64,000 bases of DNA from Paraburkholderia sp. Ac-20340 (GTDB lineage Bacteria; Pseudomonadota; Gammaproteobacteria; Burkholderiales; Burkholderiaceae). Within the stretch, counting starts at the first letter, position 1. Every line of letters starts with the position of its first letter. The stretch lies in the NCBI RefSeq assembly GCF_017104965.1, contig NZ_JAAGPR010000026.1, positions 1-64,000 of the forward strand. Reading direction: 5' to 3'. The notes below the pieces were generated by a model that saw nothing but the letters and a program-made list of their open reading frames with translations, was not told where the DNA came from and made no database searches. Below, in pieces: positions 1-8,325 of the stretch. Position numbers and translations under genes: made by a program.

Positions 1-1
1 C

Positions 2-127
2 GCATCGGGTTGCCGCATTCTGGTGACGCTGCTGCATGAAATGCAGCGCCGCGACGCGAAGCGCGGCCTGGCGTCGCTGTGTATCGGCGGCGGTATGGGC
101 GTGGCGCTCGCACTCGAGCGTCTGTAA
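2..127 (+). CDS. phaA: Acetyl-CoA acetyltransferase (beta-ketothiolase), C-terminal end
   Basis: Only the last 41 residues are in the window; the gene begins to the left. The visible tail runs ASGCRILVTLLHEM and ends in a glycine-rich CIGGGMGVALALERL, the conserved C-terminus of biosynthetic thiolases. The cysteine in CIGGGMG is the family's second active-site cysteine. The enzyme condenses two acetyl-CoA to acetoacetyl-CoA. The next gene on the same strand is phaB, the next step of PHB synthesis, so an operon is likely. The 228-bp gap to phaB is rather long and could carry its own promoter. Confidence 0.9.
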   Translation, partial: ASGCRILVTLLHEMQRRDAKRGLASLCIGGGMGVALALERL

Positions 128-355
128 CGAGGTTCTGAACCGTTTGCTCTGCCGGGTGCGATCCGGCAACCGGCGGAGCACGGCGTCAATCCAGCAGCAG
201 ATTTGTCGCGCATCACTCGATGCAAACAAGAAACCGCGCGATTTATGCCAGGCAGGCTTCGTGTCCCATGCGAAGCCGCCGGCCCACGTAAGACGCGGCG
301 CCTCAAGAGAGACGCTGCGAGGACCACTGATTTTCTTCTCTCGCGGATATACAGG

Positions 356-1099
356 ATGACTAAGCGTATTGCATTGGTAACGGGTGGTATGGGCGGCCTT
401 GGCGAGGCCATCAGTGTTCGTCTGCACGACGCAGGCTACAAGGTCGTGGTGACGCACTCGCCGGACAACGCAGGGGCAAAGGACTGGTTGAAGCGCCAGC
501 AGGACGCAGGCCGCGAGTTTCACGCGTACTCGATCGACGTGGCCGATTACGATTCGTGCCAGCGCGGTGCAAAGAAGATTCAGAGCGAAATCGGCCCGAT
601 CGATATTCTGATCAACAACGCGGGCATCACCCGCGACATGACGTTCCGCAAGCTCGACAAGGTGAACTGGGACGCCGTGCTGCGCACGAATCTCGATTCG
701 ATTTTCAATATCTCGAAGCCGCTTTGCGACAGCATGGTGGAGCGCTCGTGGGGGCGCATCATCAATATTTCGTCGGTGAACGGTTCGAAGGGTGCGGTCG
801 GTCAGACCAACTACGCAGCGGCGAAGGCCGGTATGCACGGCTTCACGAAGTCGCTGGCGCTGGAAGTGGCGCGCAAGGGCGTGACGGTCAACACGATTTC
901 GCCGGGTTATCTCGCGACGAAAATGGTCACCTCGATTGCCCAGGACATTCTCGACACGAAGATCCTGCCGCAGATCCCGATGGGCCGTCTGGGCAACCCG
1001 GAAGAAGTGGCGGCGCTCGTGCTGTTCCTGTGCTCGGATGAAGCCAGCTTCGTGACGGGGGCGAACATCCCCATCAACGGCGGCCAGCACATGCAGTAA
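356..1099 (+). CDS. phaB: Acetoacetyl-CoA reductase
   Basis: A 247-residue short-chain dehydrogenase that reduces acetoacetyl-CoA to (R)-3-hydroxybutyryl-CoA with NADPH for PHB synthesis. The N-terminal nucleotide-binding motif is TGGMGGLG (about residues 9-16), followed by the NNAG motif near residue 88 and the catalytic Ser-Tyr-Lys set in NISSVNGSKGAVGQTNYAAAK (Y and K near 153 and 157). The C-terminus VTGANIPINGGQHMQ is typical of PhaB. The open frame extends upstream to 203, but the family N-terminus MTKRIALVTGG starts at the ATG at 356. It follows phaA on the same strand, and a strong hairpin with a T tract lies downstream. Confidence 0.95.
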   Translation: MTKRIALVTGGMGGLGEAISVRLHDAGYKVVVTHSPDNAGAKDWLKRQQDAGREFHAYSIDVADYDSCQRGAKKIQSEIGPIDILINNAGITRDMTFRKLDKVNWDAVLRTNLDSIFNISKPLCDSMVERSWGRIINISSVNGSKGAVGQTNYAAAKAGMHGFTKSLALEVARKGVTVNTISPGYLATKMVTSIAQDILDTKILPQIPMGRLGNPEEVAALVLFLCSDEASFVTGANIPINGGQHMQ

Positions 1100-1158
1100 C
1101 TGCGTTGGGCAGTAAAGCCGCGCGGTGCAGCCGCGCGGCAAACCATCGATTCATTCGG

Positions 1159-1187
1159 GCCGGCGCCTTCCAGTGCCGGCTTTTTTT
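1159..1187 (+). terminator. Rho-independent terminator after phaB
   Basis: The inverted repeat GCCGGC (1159-1164) and GCCGGC (1175-1180) is followed by seven T residues at 1181-1187. It ends phaB transcription. The last T residues also form the stop codon of the convergent MFS gene, so the element is packed tightly between the two genes. Confidence 0.8.
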
Positions 1188-2415
1188 ATGCCGTCTTGCG
1201 ATCGAGCGCGAACGACACCATCAGCACCAGAATGCCGAGCACGGCCAGGATCGCGCCGACCCAACCCGTGGCGAGCCAGCCGAAACCCGCTGCAATCACG
1301 ATGCCGCCGAGCCACGCGCCCAAGGCATTGGCGATATTGAACGCACTGTGATTGAGCGCGGCCGCGAGCGATTGCGCGTCGCCGGCCACGTCCATCAGGC
1401 GCGACTGGAAAGCGGGCGTGCAGGCCGAACCCACGCCTACGCAAAACAGCACCGGCAACATCAGCCAGAGGTGGGGCGCTGCGACCACGAACACCAGCAG
1501 CACGACCGTCGTGAATGCATACATGCCGAGCATGGTGCGCTTGAGCCAGCGATCCGCAAACCAGCCGCACGCCATATTGCCGATGATCATGCCGATGCCG
1601 ATCAACGCCAGTGCCCAGGGCACGTGAAAGCTCGGCAGATGCGTGACCTGGGTGAGCGTGGAAGCCACATAGCTATACACCGAGAAAATCCCGCCGAAGC
1701 CCACTGCCGAAGCCAGCAGCGTGAGCAGCACCTGCGGGCGGCCCAGCGCGCCCAGTTCGGTGAGCGGACTGGCCTTGCTCGACAACGGCAAGGTGGGTAC
1801 CGAATACGCAATCATGCCCGCCGTGATGAGCGCGATGACGGCAACCGCCGCAAAGCACGCCTGCCAGCCCATTGCCTGGCCGAGCCAGGTGGCGGCGGGC
1901 ACGCCGACGACATTCGCCACGCTCAGCCCCAGCATGACCTTGCCGATGGCGGCGCCGCGTTTATGCGGCGGCACCAGCGCTGCTGCGGCCAATGCGGCGA
2001 GACCGAAATACGCGCCGTGCGGCAGCCCGGCGATAAAACGGCTCGCGAGCGCGAAGCCGTAACTATGAAACACCGCGGTCGCGCCATTGCCGATCGCGTA
2101 GAGCAGCATCAGCACGATCAGCAGCGCGCGGCGCGGCATTCTGGCGAGCAGCACGGTGATGAGCGGCGCGCCGACCACGACACCGGCCGCATACGCGCTG
2201 ATCATGTGGCCCGCCTCGGGAATCGTGACGTGCAGATCGCCGGCCATTTCCGGGAGGATGCCCATGGCGGCGAATTCGGCCGTACCGATTGCGAAACCGC
2301 CGAGCGCGAGCGAAAGTTCGGCGAGTCCCAGCCCGTGCGGCGGCTCGATGAGTGGCGCGGAAGTGCCGGTTTCGGCGGCTTCGGCGCGCAGGGAAGTTTC
2401 TACAGGAGCATTCAT
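1186..2415 (-). CDS. MFS transporter, DHA1-type (AraJ/drug-efflux-like)
   Basis: A 409-residue integral inner-membrane protein of the major facilitator superfamily. About 12 hydrophobic segments can be traced, beginning near residue 30 (LGLAELSLALGGFAIGTAEF). Loop 2-3 has the family signature GAPLITVLLARMPRR, and the pattern is typical of the sugar-efflux/chloramphenicol-resistance DHA1 group. The short N-terminal tail (about 28 residues) is acidic and cytoplasmic. It is convergent with phaB and shares its terminator region. The substrate cannot be read from sequence; efflux of a small molecule is the family-based guess. Confidence 0.85.
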   Translation of the reverse strand: MNAPVETSLRAEAAETGTSAPLIEPPHGLGLAELSLALGGFAIGTAEFAAMGILPEMAGDLHVTIPEAGHMISAYAAGVVVGAPLITVLLARMPRRALLIVLMLLYAIGNGATAVFHSYGFALASRFIAGLPHGAYFGLAALAAAALVPPHKRGAAIGKVMLGLSVANVVGVPAATWLGQAMGWQACFAAVAVIALITAGMIAYSVPTLPLSSKASPLTELGALGRPQVLLTLLASAVGFGGIFSVYSYVASTLTQVTHLPSFHVPWALALIGIGMIIGNMACGWFADRWLKRTMLGMYAFTTVVLLVFVVAAPHLWLMLPVLFCVGVGSACTPAFQSRLMDVAGDAQSLAAALNHSAFNIANALGAWLGGIVIAAGFGWLATGWVGAILAVLGILVLMVSFALDRKTA

Positions 2416-3129
2416 CGAATAGGTCTAAAGCGGTCTAAAAGCGTGGGTGCGTGGGTTGCTTGATTCGTGTGATGGAATGTGATCGATAACATTTTGCGGG
2501 CGCGCTATTGCCGTACCGTTAAATTCCTGGTCAGTTTCCTGGGAAGGTGTCTTCGCGCGCAGAATCGAATGACATCGTCATGGTGCGAACGAAGTCGACA
2601 AACAAGTCCTTTGCTGCATGCATGGCATGCAAGGTTCGGATGAGGCAGTCTGGATGACGACGACGGACAACAGCAAACAGCAGGTCAACAGCGGGTAAAA
2701 AAGCAGGCAAAAGCCGAGGCGATGCAAGCAATCGATCAATCGAAAAACGGCGAGTGTTGCGCGAGGCCAACCGCCACGCGTATTTTAGAACATCTGATGT
2801 ATTCGCGCAGGGCGCACAAAAAGCGCTGGAGCGTCGGCTTGCCGCGCTTTTTTCGATCGTTGCACACACGCTTGCCTGACAACACGCTATTCGATGTTTC
2901 GCTGAATGTGGCTCGCGCGACACTTCACGAACGCCATCGCGGCCATGCAGCGCGTTTCATTTTTTCAAATTCTGTATCCTGAAAGCCGAAAGCATTTAGA
3001 GCAATCGAATTCCAGCGATTCATGTGCCTGGTAGTTAGCGCGTGAAAGCGATCGGAAAACAATCGGAAAATTTTCCTGGTCAATTAAGACAGATTGGGTC
3101 TATGAATAGTGCAATGTGACTCAATGAAT
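2416..3129. other. Intergenic stretch without a convincing gene
   Basis: About 700 bp upstream of both the MFS gene and the H-NS-like gene. Open frames here (for example 2531-2923 on the minus strand) have no recognisable domain, no good ribosome site and odd composition (rich in Arg, Ser, Cys), so I do not call them. The right part is AT-richer and has the short direct repeat ATCGGAAAA twice near 3051-3071, fitting a regulatory region for the nucleoid-protein gene. Confidence 0.5.
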
Positions 3130-3159
3130 TTGCACACGCGGACGCTTTGTTGCCATAAT
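3130..3159 (+). promoter_or_regulatory. Candidate sigma-70 promoter of the H-NS-like gene
   Basis: A TTGCAC box at 3130-3135 and a CATAAT box at 3154-3159 are separated by 18 bp, in an AT-rich patch about 100 bp upstream of the ATG at 3264. It would give a 5' leader of roughly 95 nt. Confidence 0.45.
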
Positions 3160-3263
3160 TGACTTGCCACGATGGCAATGCCTATATGGACCAGCCCAAA
3201 CTTCGAGGTGCAAACGAAGTTTCAACAGGTGTCTGGAGACGAAATCCGATAAGGGAGGTGAGT

Positions 3264-3755
3264 ATGGTGACTTTGGACGCGATCAACCTCAAGATCGCAA
3301 AACTGCAGAAACAGGCGGAAACGCTCGTTAAAACGCAATCGTCGGTCGGCCTCACAAAGATTCGCGATCTGATGCATAAGCATGGTCTGAGCGTGGCCGA
3401 TATCGAAAGTTTTGTCGGCAAAAAGCGCGGCCGCAAGCCGGGCGTTGCCGCCGCGAATGGCGTGGCCAAAGCCCCGCGCGCCGTGCAACACGTGGCGCCG
3501 AAATACGCAGACCCGAAATCGGGCGCGACGTGGACCGGCCGTGGCCGTGCGCCGCTGTGGATTCGCGACGTAAAAGACCGCTCGAAATTCCTGATCGACG
3601 CGGGCGCTGCGCCCAAAGCGGCAGCAGCGAAAAAAGCTCCGAAAGCGGCAACGAAGCGCGTGACGGCTAAAACGAAACCGGTTGGCGCCAAACGTGGCCG
3701 CAAGCCCGGCGCAGCGGCAAAGAAGACGCGTGCTGTCGCGCAGGCTGCTGCCTGA
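3264..3755 (+). CDS. H-NS family nucleoid protein with AT-hook-like motifs
   Basis: A 163-residue DNA-binding nucleoid protein. The N-terminal helical part (residues 1-50) is the oligomerisation region. The C-terminal H-NS DNA-binding motif is at about 80-112 (YADPKSGATWTGRGRAP), where GRGRAP contacts the minor groove. Two copies of the AT-hook-like KRGRKPG lie at about 54-60 and 143-149, and the tail (115-163) is rich in Lys and Ala like a histone. The start at 3264 is chosen because GGGAGGTG sits just upstream; the frame is open to 3159 but lacks such a site. It is expected to silence AT-rich DNA, possibly including the T6SS island in this window. Longer than classical H-NS (about 135) because of the tail. 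Confidence 0.9.
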   Translation: MVTLDAINLKIAKLQKQAETLVKTQSSVGLTKIRDLMHKHGLSVADIESFVGKKRGRKPGVAAANGVAKAPRAVQHVAPKYADPKSGATWTGRGRAPLWIRDVKDRSKFLIDAGAAPKAAAAKKAPKAATKRVTAKTKPVGAKRGRKPGAAAKKTRAVAQAAA

Positions 3756-3844
3756 ATAGCGTAAATGGCACGAATGGCATGAATGACGTTGAGGCCGGCG
3801 GTGTAAAAGGTTTAACCGATCTTTTCCGCGGCCTTCGTCATGGC

Positions 3845-3877
3845 TTGCGCGAGCCGGCGCAATACCGGCTCGCGCAA
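3845..3877 (+). terminator. Perfect 13-bp inverted repeat after the H-NS-like gene
   Basis: TTGCGCGAGCCGG (3845-3857) is exactly complementary to CCGGCTCGCGCAA (3865-3877) with a 7-nt loop. There is no T tract, so it may be a weak terminator or an mRNA 3'-end stabiliser of the H-NS-like gene. Confidence 0.5.
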
Positions 3878-4025
3878 TCGGATCGCCTGGATTTACCGTA
3901 CTCCAGAATTGGCTGATTTCGCCGGGCGTCTAGTGTGGACGTCCGCTTTCTTTGCGGCTTTGGGCTGGCTTTGAGCTGTTTCTCTGGCTGTTCTGCCGCG
4001 TCGCTTCGCTCTCTCCGCTCTCGCC

Positions 4026-5147
4026 ATGCCCAGGAAAAAGTCCAGCGTCTGGCTTCGAGGTTTAGACCTGCTCGCAAGCGTTATGCGGGCACCGCCGAAG
4101 AAAAAAGCCACACGACGTAAAACCGCCGCCATCAAAACCGTCGCCAGCGCGACGGTCAAACGCGCAAAGCGCGCAGCGCCCATTTCCGCAACGCCGCGTA
4201 AAGGCACACGCGCCACACCCGCCACGCCTGCAAAATCGGCGCAAAAGACTTTACCGGGCCGCTGGCTGCGCACGTTTTATTCCGCGTCGCCCACTGCCGG
4301 GCGTCTCGTCAATCATCTTGCCTACGCGCTGTATTTGCCCGCGTCCCAGCCAGCTAGCGCGGATTTGCCGCTGGTGGTGATGCTGCACGGCTGCAAGCAG
4401 ACCGCCGAATCGTTCGCACGTGGCACACGTATTTGTCAGCGCGCCGAACGCGCTGGATTTGCGGTGCTGCTGCCCGAACAGGCCAAAACCGCGCACGCGC
4501 AAGGCTGCTGGCATTGGCACGACGATCCGGCGCAAACGGAGGCGCCGGCGGTGGCCGCGCTGATCGAATCGCTTGTGCGGGAATATGGTTTTGACGCGCA
4601 GCGCGTTTATCTTGCGGGTATTTCGGCGGGGGCGGGTCTGGCGGCGACGCTGGCTATTGCCGATCCGCGATTATTTGCCGCGGTGGGTTTGCATTCGGGG
4701 CCGGTATTCGGCGCCGCCACTTCCACGATGACGGCGATGAGCGTGATGCGCCGCGGCACGCGTGAAGATCCGGTGCAGTTGATCGATGCGCGTGTCGATG
4801 TGAATGCATACCCCGGCATGCCGACCATCATCATGCACGGCGATATCGACGCGGTCGTGGCCAAACGCAATGCGGAACAATTGACGCGGGAATTTGCGCG
4901 GCTGAATCGGCTGATCGACGCGCAGGGTGAATTGCGGGTAGGCGAGCAACGCAGTTATCACCGCGACGGCGCCGATTACACCGATTACGTGAAAGGCGGC
5001 CGCAATATCGTGCGCCTTTGTGTCGTGCACGGCCTGGGTCACGCATGGAGCGGCGGCGATCCGCGCGAGCCTTTTCATTCCGCGCGCGGACCGGATGCTA
5101 CCGGCTTACTCTGGAATTTCTTTCGGCGTCAGCGGCGGATTGTGTAA
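4026..5147 (+). CDS. PHB-depolymerase family esterase with basic N-terminal extension
   Basis: A 373-residue alpha/beta hydrolase of the esterase/PHB-depolymerase family. The oxyanion-hole region MLHGCKQT is near residue 119, the nucleophile elbow GISAG places the catalytic Ser near 200, and the catalytic His is in GLGHAW near 339. No clear signal peptide is seen, so an intracellular role in PHB or related ester breakdown is plausible, given phaA-phaB nearby. Residues 20-76 form an unusual Lys/Ala/Thr-rich stretch (for example PPKKKATRRK) like a histone tail. No strong ribosome site is visible; ATG 4026 is the longest start and ATG 4083 would still keep most of the basic tail. Confidence 0.85.
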   Translation: MPRKKSSVWLRGLDLLASVMRAPPKKKATRRKTAAIKTVASATVKRAKRAAPISATPRKGTRATPATPAKSAQKTLPGRWLRTFYSASPTAGRLVNHLAYALYLPASQPASADLPLVVMLHGCKQTAESFARGTRICQRAERAGFAVLLPEQAKTAHAQGCWHWHDDPAQTEAPAVAALIESLVREYGFDAQRVYLAGISAGAGLAATLAIADPRLFAAVGLHSGPVFGAATSTMTAMSVMRRGTREDPVQLIDARVDVNAYPGMPTIIMHGDIDAVVAKRNAEQLTREFARLNRLIDAQGELRVGEQRSYHRDGADYTDYVKGGRNIVRLCVVHGLGHAWSGGDPREPFHSARGPDATGLLWNFFRRQRRIV

Positions 5148-5211
5148 TTTTGGCGGCGGCTAATTGACCGGCTTCTGATTCAATCGTCGCCAGCAATGTT
5201 ATCCAGACCAT

Positions 5212-6288
5212 TTACGCCGCGCCGCTATCCGAAGCCACCGGTAACCCTTCCGCCCGCCACCGCAACATTCCGCCCGCCAGATTCGCCACCTGCCCGAATC
5301 CCGCCTTACCCAGCAAAATACTCGCCTGCGCCGATCTCACTCCCGAGCGGCACACCGCCACCACCGGCCGATCGCGATCAAATTCGTCGATGCGCGCTGT
5401 CAATTGCGAAAGCGGCACCAGTTTCGCATCGGGAAGATGCCCGAGTCGATCGATAAACTCCGTCGCTTCACGCACATCGACGATCTGCCACTCGCGGCCG
5501 TGCTCCAGCAGCGCCATCGGCTCGATTTCCCAGACACCGCTAAAACGCAGCGTCAACGGCGCCCAGTCCGGCGATTCGTGCACAGGCGCATCGCCTTCCG
5601 GCTTGCCGCAGCGCATATTCGCCGGCACGGCAATCGCCATCAGCTTGGGATGCGGCAGATTCAGGTTGTTCATATAGCCCGCGAAATCGCCGAGATCGAC
5701 ATCGCCGCCCAGACGCGGATTGAAACGCCGCTCTTCGGCCACGCTCGTCACGGTGATGCCGCGATAATCGTGCGCCGGGTAAAGCAGACAGTCGCCCGGC
5801 AGTGTCAGGATCTGCTCGCGCACGGAGGCGAACAATTGCTCGGGGCTGCCTTCCTGAAAGTCGGTGCGCCCGCATCCGCGGATCAGCAGACTGTCGCCGG
5901 TAAAGGCCATGCTGCCGTCGTCCAGCACATAGGTGAGGCAGCCGCTGGTGTGACCGGGCGTTGCGCGCACCTCCAGATAGCGCTGACCGAATCGCACCCG
6001 GTCGCCATGATGCAGCGCACGATTCACGCCGTCCGCGCCCACTTTCGCGGCGAGTGCGATCTCGCTGCCGCAGCGCTGACGAAGCCGCCACGCGCCGGTC
6101 ACGTGATCGGCGTGCACGTGCGTATCGAGTGTCGCGACGAGTTTGAGGCCCAGTTCCTGCAGCAGCGAAAGATCGCGCGGCACCTGCTCGTAGACGGGGT
6201 CGATCAGCAGTGCTTCGCCGCTCGCAGGATCGCCGAGCAAATAGGTATAAGTCGACGATACGGGATCGAATAGCTGGCGAAAGATCAC
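5212..6288 (-). CDS. Persulfide dioxygenase-rhodanese fusion protein
   Basis: A 358-residue two-domain sulfur enzyme. The N-terminal half is a metallo-beta-lactamase fold of the ETHE1 type with metal motif HVHADH at 57-62 and further ligands in TPGHTSG and YPAHDYRG; ETHE1-type enzymes oxidise glutathione persulfide to sulfite using non-haem iron. The C-terminal half (about 255-350) is a rhodanese domain with active-site loop CRSGVR, catalytic Cys near 313, which moves sulfane sulfur between thiosulfate/sulfite and glutathione. The fusion is a known Burkholderia type. It is probably cytoplasmic and used in sulfide/persulfide detoxification. It stands alone, with no obvious sulfur genes beside it. 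Confidence 0.92.
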   Translation of the reverse strand: MIFRQLFDPVSSTYTYLLGDPASGEALLIDPVYEQVPRDLSLLQELGLKLVATLDTHVHADHVTGAWRLRQRCGSEIALAAKVGADGVNRALHHGDRVRFGQRYLEVRATPGHTSGCLTYVLDDGSMAFTGDSLLIRGCGRTDFQEGSPEQLFASVREQILTLPGDCLLYPAHDYRGITVTSVAEERRFNPRLGGDVDLGDFAGYMNNLNLPHPKLMAIAVPANMRCGKPEGDAPVHESPDWAPLTLRFSGVWEIEPMALLEHGREWQIVDVREATEFIDRLGHLPDAKLVPLSQLTARIDEFDRDRPVVAVCRSGVRSAQASILLGKAGFGQVANLAGGMLRWRAEGLPVASDSGAA

Positions 6289-6392
6289 GGCGGGCCTCCT
6301 TGTGAAAGGTCGCGACGAAAGCGCTTCAAAAACCGCTTCAAATTGGCACTACGGCCCGCATGGTGTTAGTAATCGTTTGATTGCGGGCCGTG

Positions 6393-6418
6393 GGAAAAAG
6401 CGCAGAAAAAGCGCTTTT
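6393..6418 (-). terminator. Terminator after the btuB-like gene
   Basis: On the minus strand, AAAAGCGC and GCGCTTTT pair around a T-rich loop and are followed by more T residues. The hairpin begins at the TAA stop of the receptor gene. It ends the cobalamin-riboswitch operon. Confidence 0.7.
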
Positions 6419-8315
6419 AGAACGTGTAGCTTACCTTGCCAAACGCCGTTCGTCCCAATGAGTTATAGCCATAGGCCGTTACATACTGGCGATTGAACAG
6501 GTTCGCAATCGATGCCGAAAGCGTCAGATGCGTATTCATCCGATATGAGGCGCGCAGCCCCACCGTGAAGAACGACGGCAGATAAACCGCATTGGACTGA
6601 TCGTCGAACGTCGAGCCGTTATAAAGCAGCGAAACGCCGGTACTCAACGCGTGCAGATGAAACTCGTCCCATGTGTGATCGACGCTCAGACTGGCGGTTT
6701 GTCGTGGGCGGCGATTGAGCCAGGTTTGATCGGTTTCGTCCTGTGGATTGAGAAAGCCCAGCGAGAGACTGACCGGCGTCGATTGACCGAGCGTGCCCTT
6801 GTAAGACAGATCGATACCCTGAATATGCGCGCGCCCCACGTTCACCGGCAGATACGTTTGCGAATCGTAGGTAATGAGATCGTGCACGCGCGTATCGTAG
6901 ATCGCTGCCGTGAAGGTGCCGAGCGACGTATTGGCATCGAGCGCGGCTTCGACGGTATCGCTGCGCTCGGGCAGCAGATTCGGATTCGAATAGCCCGGGT
7001 AATAAAGATCGTTGAAAGTGGGCAGGCGGAAGGCATTGCCGTACGAAACGCGCGCGGTATAGACCGGCGTGATCGCCCACGCGAGCGCTGCATTGCCCGT
7101 ATTGACCGTTTGCCCCTGCACGATTTCATGACGGCCCGCGAGAAACAGCGTCACGTTGCCCAGCGTCGCCGCCTGGTGCAGCGAGATGGCCGAGTCGTTG
7201 CGCGTGGGTACGCCGCTCGGGATATCGACGGGTAAAAAAGCCTGCTCGCGCGTGAAGTCATAGGCGAGTTTGGTTTCGCCCGAAAGCGCAAAGCCGAATA
7301 GCGTATGCCCCGTTTCCTGATGCGTGATCGACGTCGACGTGCTCAGGCGCGTCGAATCGATTTCGTCGGTTGCGAGCGTGGCGTCGTTCGCATAGAGAAA
7401 CTGGCGGTCGCTCGCATAGCCGATCGATTGATCGAATTGCGTGGTGGGCGTGATGTCGAGGTGGAACGCGAGGCCCGTCGTCAGTTGGTGATCGCGCTGG
7501 CGGTCGTCGCCGCCCAGATTGTCATAGGACAGATCGGAGCGGTGATAAAGCACGAAGCTCGAAATCGACCAGTCGCCGTGCGCGTAACCCAGGCGCGCGT
7601 CCACGTCCTGGGCGTGATACGGATTGCGGCCGTCTTCGTGGCCATAGGCGCCCGGTTGCGTGGCGTCGATACCCGCCGTGTTGTAGTCGTGCAGGCCGAG
7701 CGAATACGTCACGCCGCCCAGCGCGGCCAGCGCTCCTGTCGACGGCAGCGTGCCGGACGTGCGCACTTGCGTGTCGAAGGTTTTGTTCGAGCCGCCGCCG
7801 AACGACACGGTGGTCTGATTCGGCTGGTTCGACGCGTGGCGCGTGAATAACTGGATCACGCCGCCCATTGCGTCCGCGCCGAACGATGCGGCGGCCGGAC
7901 CCGAAATCACTTCGACGCGGTCGAACGACGCCGTCGGCAGATCGGCCCATTCGACCGTGCCCGTGGTTGCCGAGCCAATGCGGATACCGTCGATAAACAC
8001 CGCCACCTGGCTGGCCGACGAACCGCGAATGCTCACCGCGGCCAGCGCGCCCGGCCCGCCGCTTTGGGAAACCGTCACGCCCGGCAGCGTGGCGAGCGCC
8101 TGGGTGATGCTGGGATCGGCGGGCGAAAGGCGATCGAGGTCGGCGCGCGTGAGCACCTGCGTGCTGGCGTAGCGGCCGTCGAACGATTGAGGCAGATGCT
8201 GCGTGTCGCCGGTGACGAGGATGTTGGGCAGCGTGGTGTCGTCGGCGTGCGCGGTTTGCCACGCGCAGGCCGTGATCGCGCCGGCCGCGAGCCATGAGAA
8301 ACGCTTCATAGTCAT
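6417..8315 (-). CDS. btuB: TonB-dependent receptor, BtuB-like (cobalamin uptake)
   Basis: About 632 residues. A signal peptide (MTMKRFSWLAAGAITACAW...AHA) precedes a TonB-box-like NILVTG, then a plug domain (about 50-155) with VSIRGSSASQVAVFIDGIRIG, then a 22-strand outer-membrane barrel ending in the aromatic C-terminus GKVSYTF. Such receptors import vitamin B12 through the outer membrane using TonB energy. The cobalamin assignment rests on the upstream riboswitch and operon partner: it follows the NiCoT gene with only 10 nt between. The open frame reaches 8468, but the signal peptide sets the start at 8315, with AGCGAGG just upstream. Confidence 0.88.
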   Translation of the reverse strand: MTMKRFSWLAAGAITACAWQTAHADDTTLPNILVTGDTQHLPQSFDGRYASTQVLTRADLDRLSPADPSITQALATLPGVTVSQSGGPGALAAVSIRGSSASQVAVFIDGIRIGSATTGTVEWADLPTASFDRVEVISGPAAASFGADAMGGVIQLFTRHASNQPNQTTVSFGGGSNKTFDTQVRTSGTLPSTGALAALGGVTYSLGLHDYNTAGIDATQPGAYGHEDGRNPYHAQDVDARLGYAHGDWSISSFVLYHRSDLSYDNLGGDDRQRDHQLTTGLAFHLDITPTTQFDQSIGYASDRQFLYANDATLATDEIDSTRLSTSTSITHQETGHTLFGFALSGETKLAYDFTREQAFLPVDIPSGVPTRNDSAISLHQAATLGNVTLFLAGRHEIVQGQTVNTGNAALAWAITPVYTARVSYGNAFRLPTFNDLYYPGYSNPNLLPERSDTVEAALDANTSLGTFTAAIYDTRVHDLITYDSQTYLPVNVGRAHIQGIDLSYKGTLGQSTPVSLSLGFLNPQDETDQTWLNRRPRQTASLSVDHTWDEFHLHALSTGVSLLYNGSTFDDQSNAVYLPSFFTVGLRASYRMNTHLTLSASIANLFNRQYVTAYGYNSLGRTAFGKVSYTF

Positions 8316-8325
8316 GGAACCTCGC

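Noticed and set aside
1105..2463. A 452-residue open frame antisense to the MFS gene
   Set aside because: Low-complexity His/Arg/Gln composition. The minus-strand frame has clear membrane helices and MFS motifs.
2531..2923. 130-residue minus-strand frame before the H-NS gene
   Set aside because: Composition rich in Cys, Arg and Ser, no ribosome site and no domain; it overlaps the likely regulatory region.
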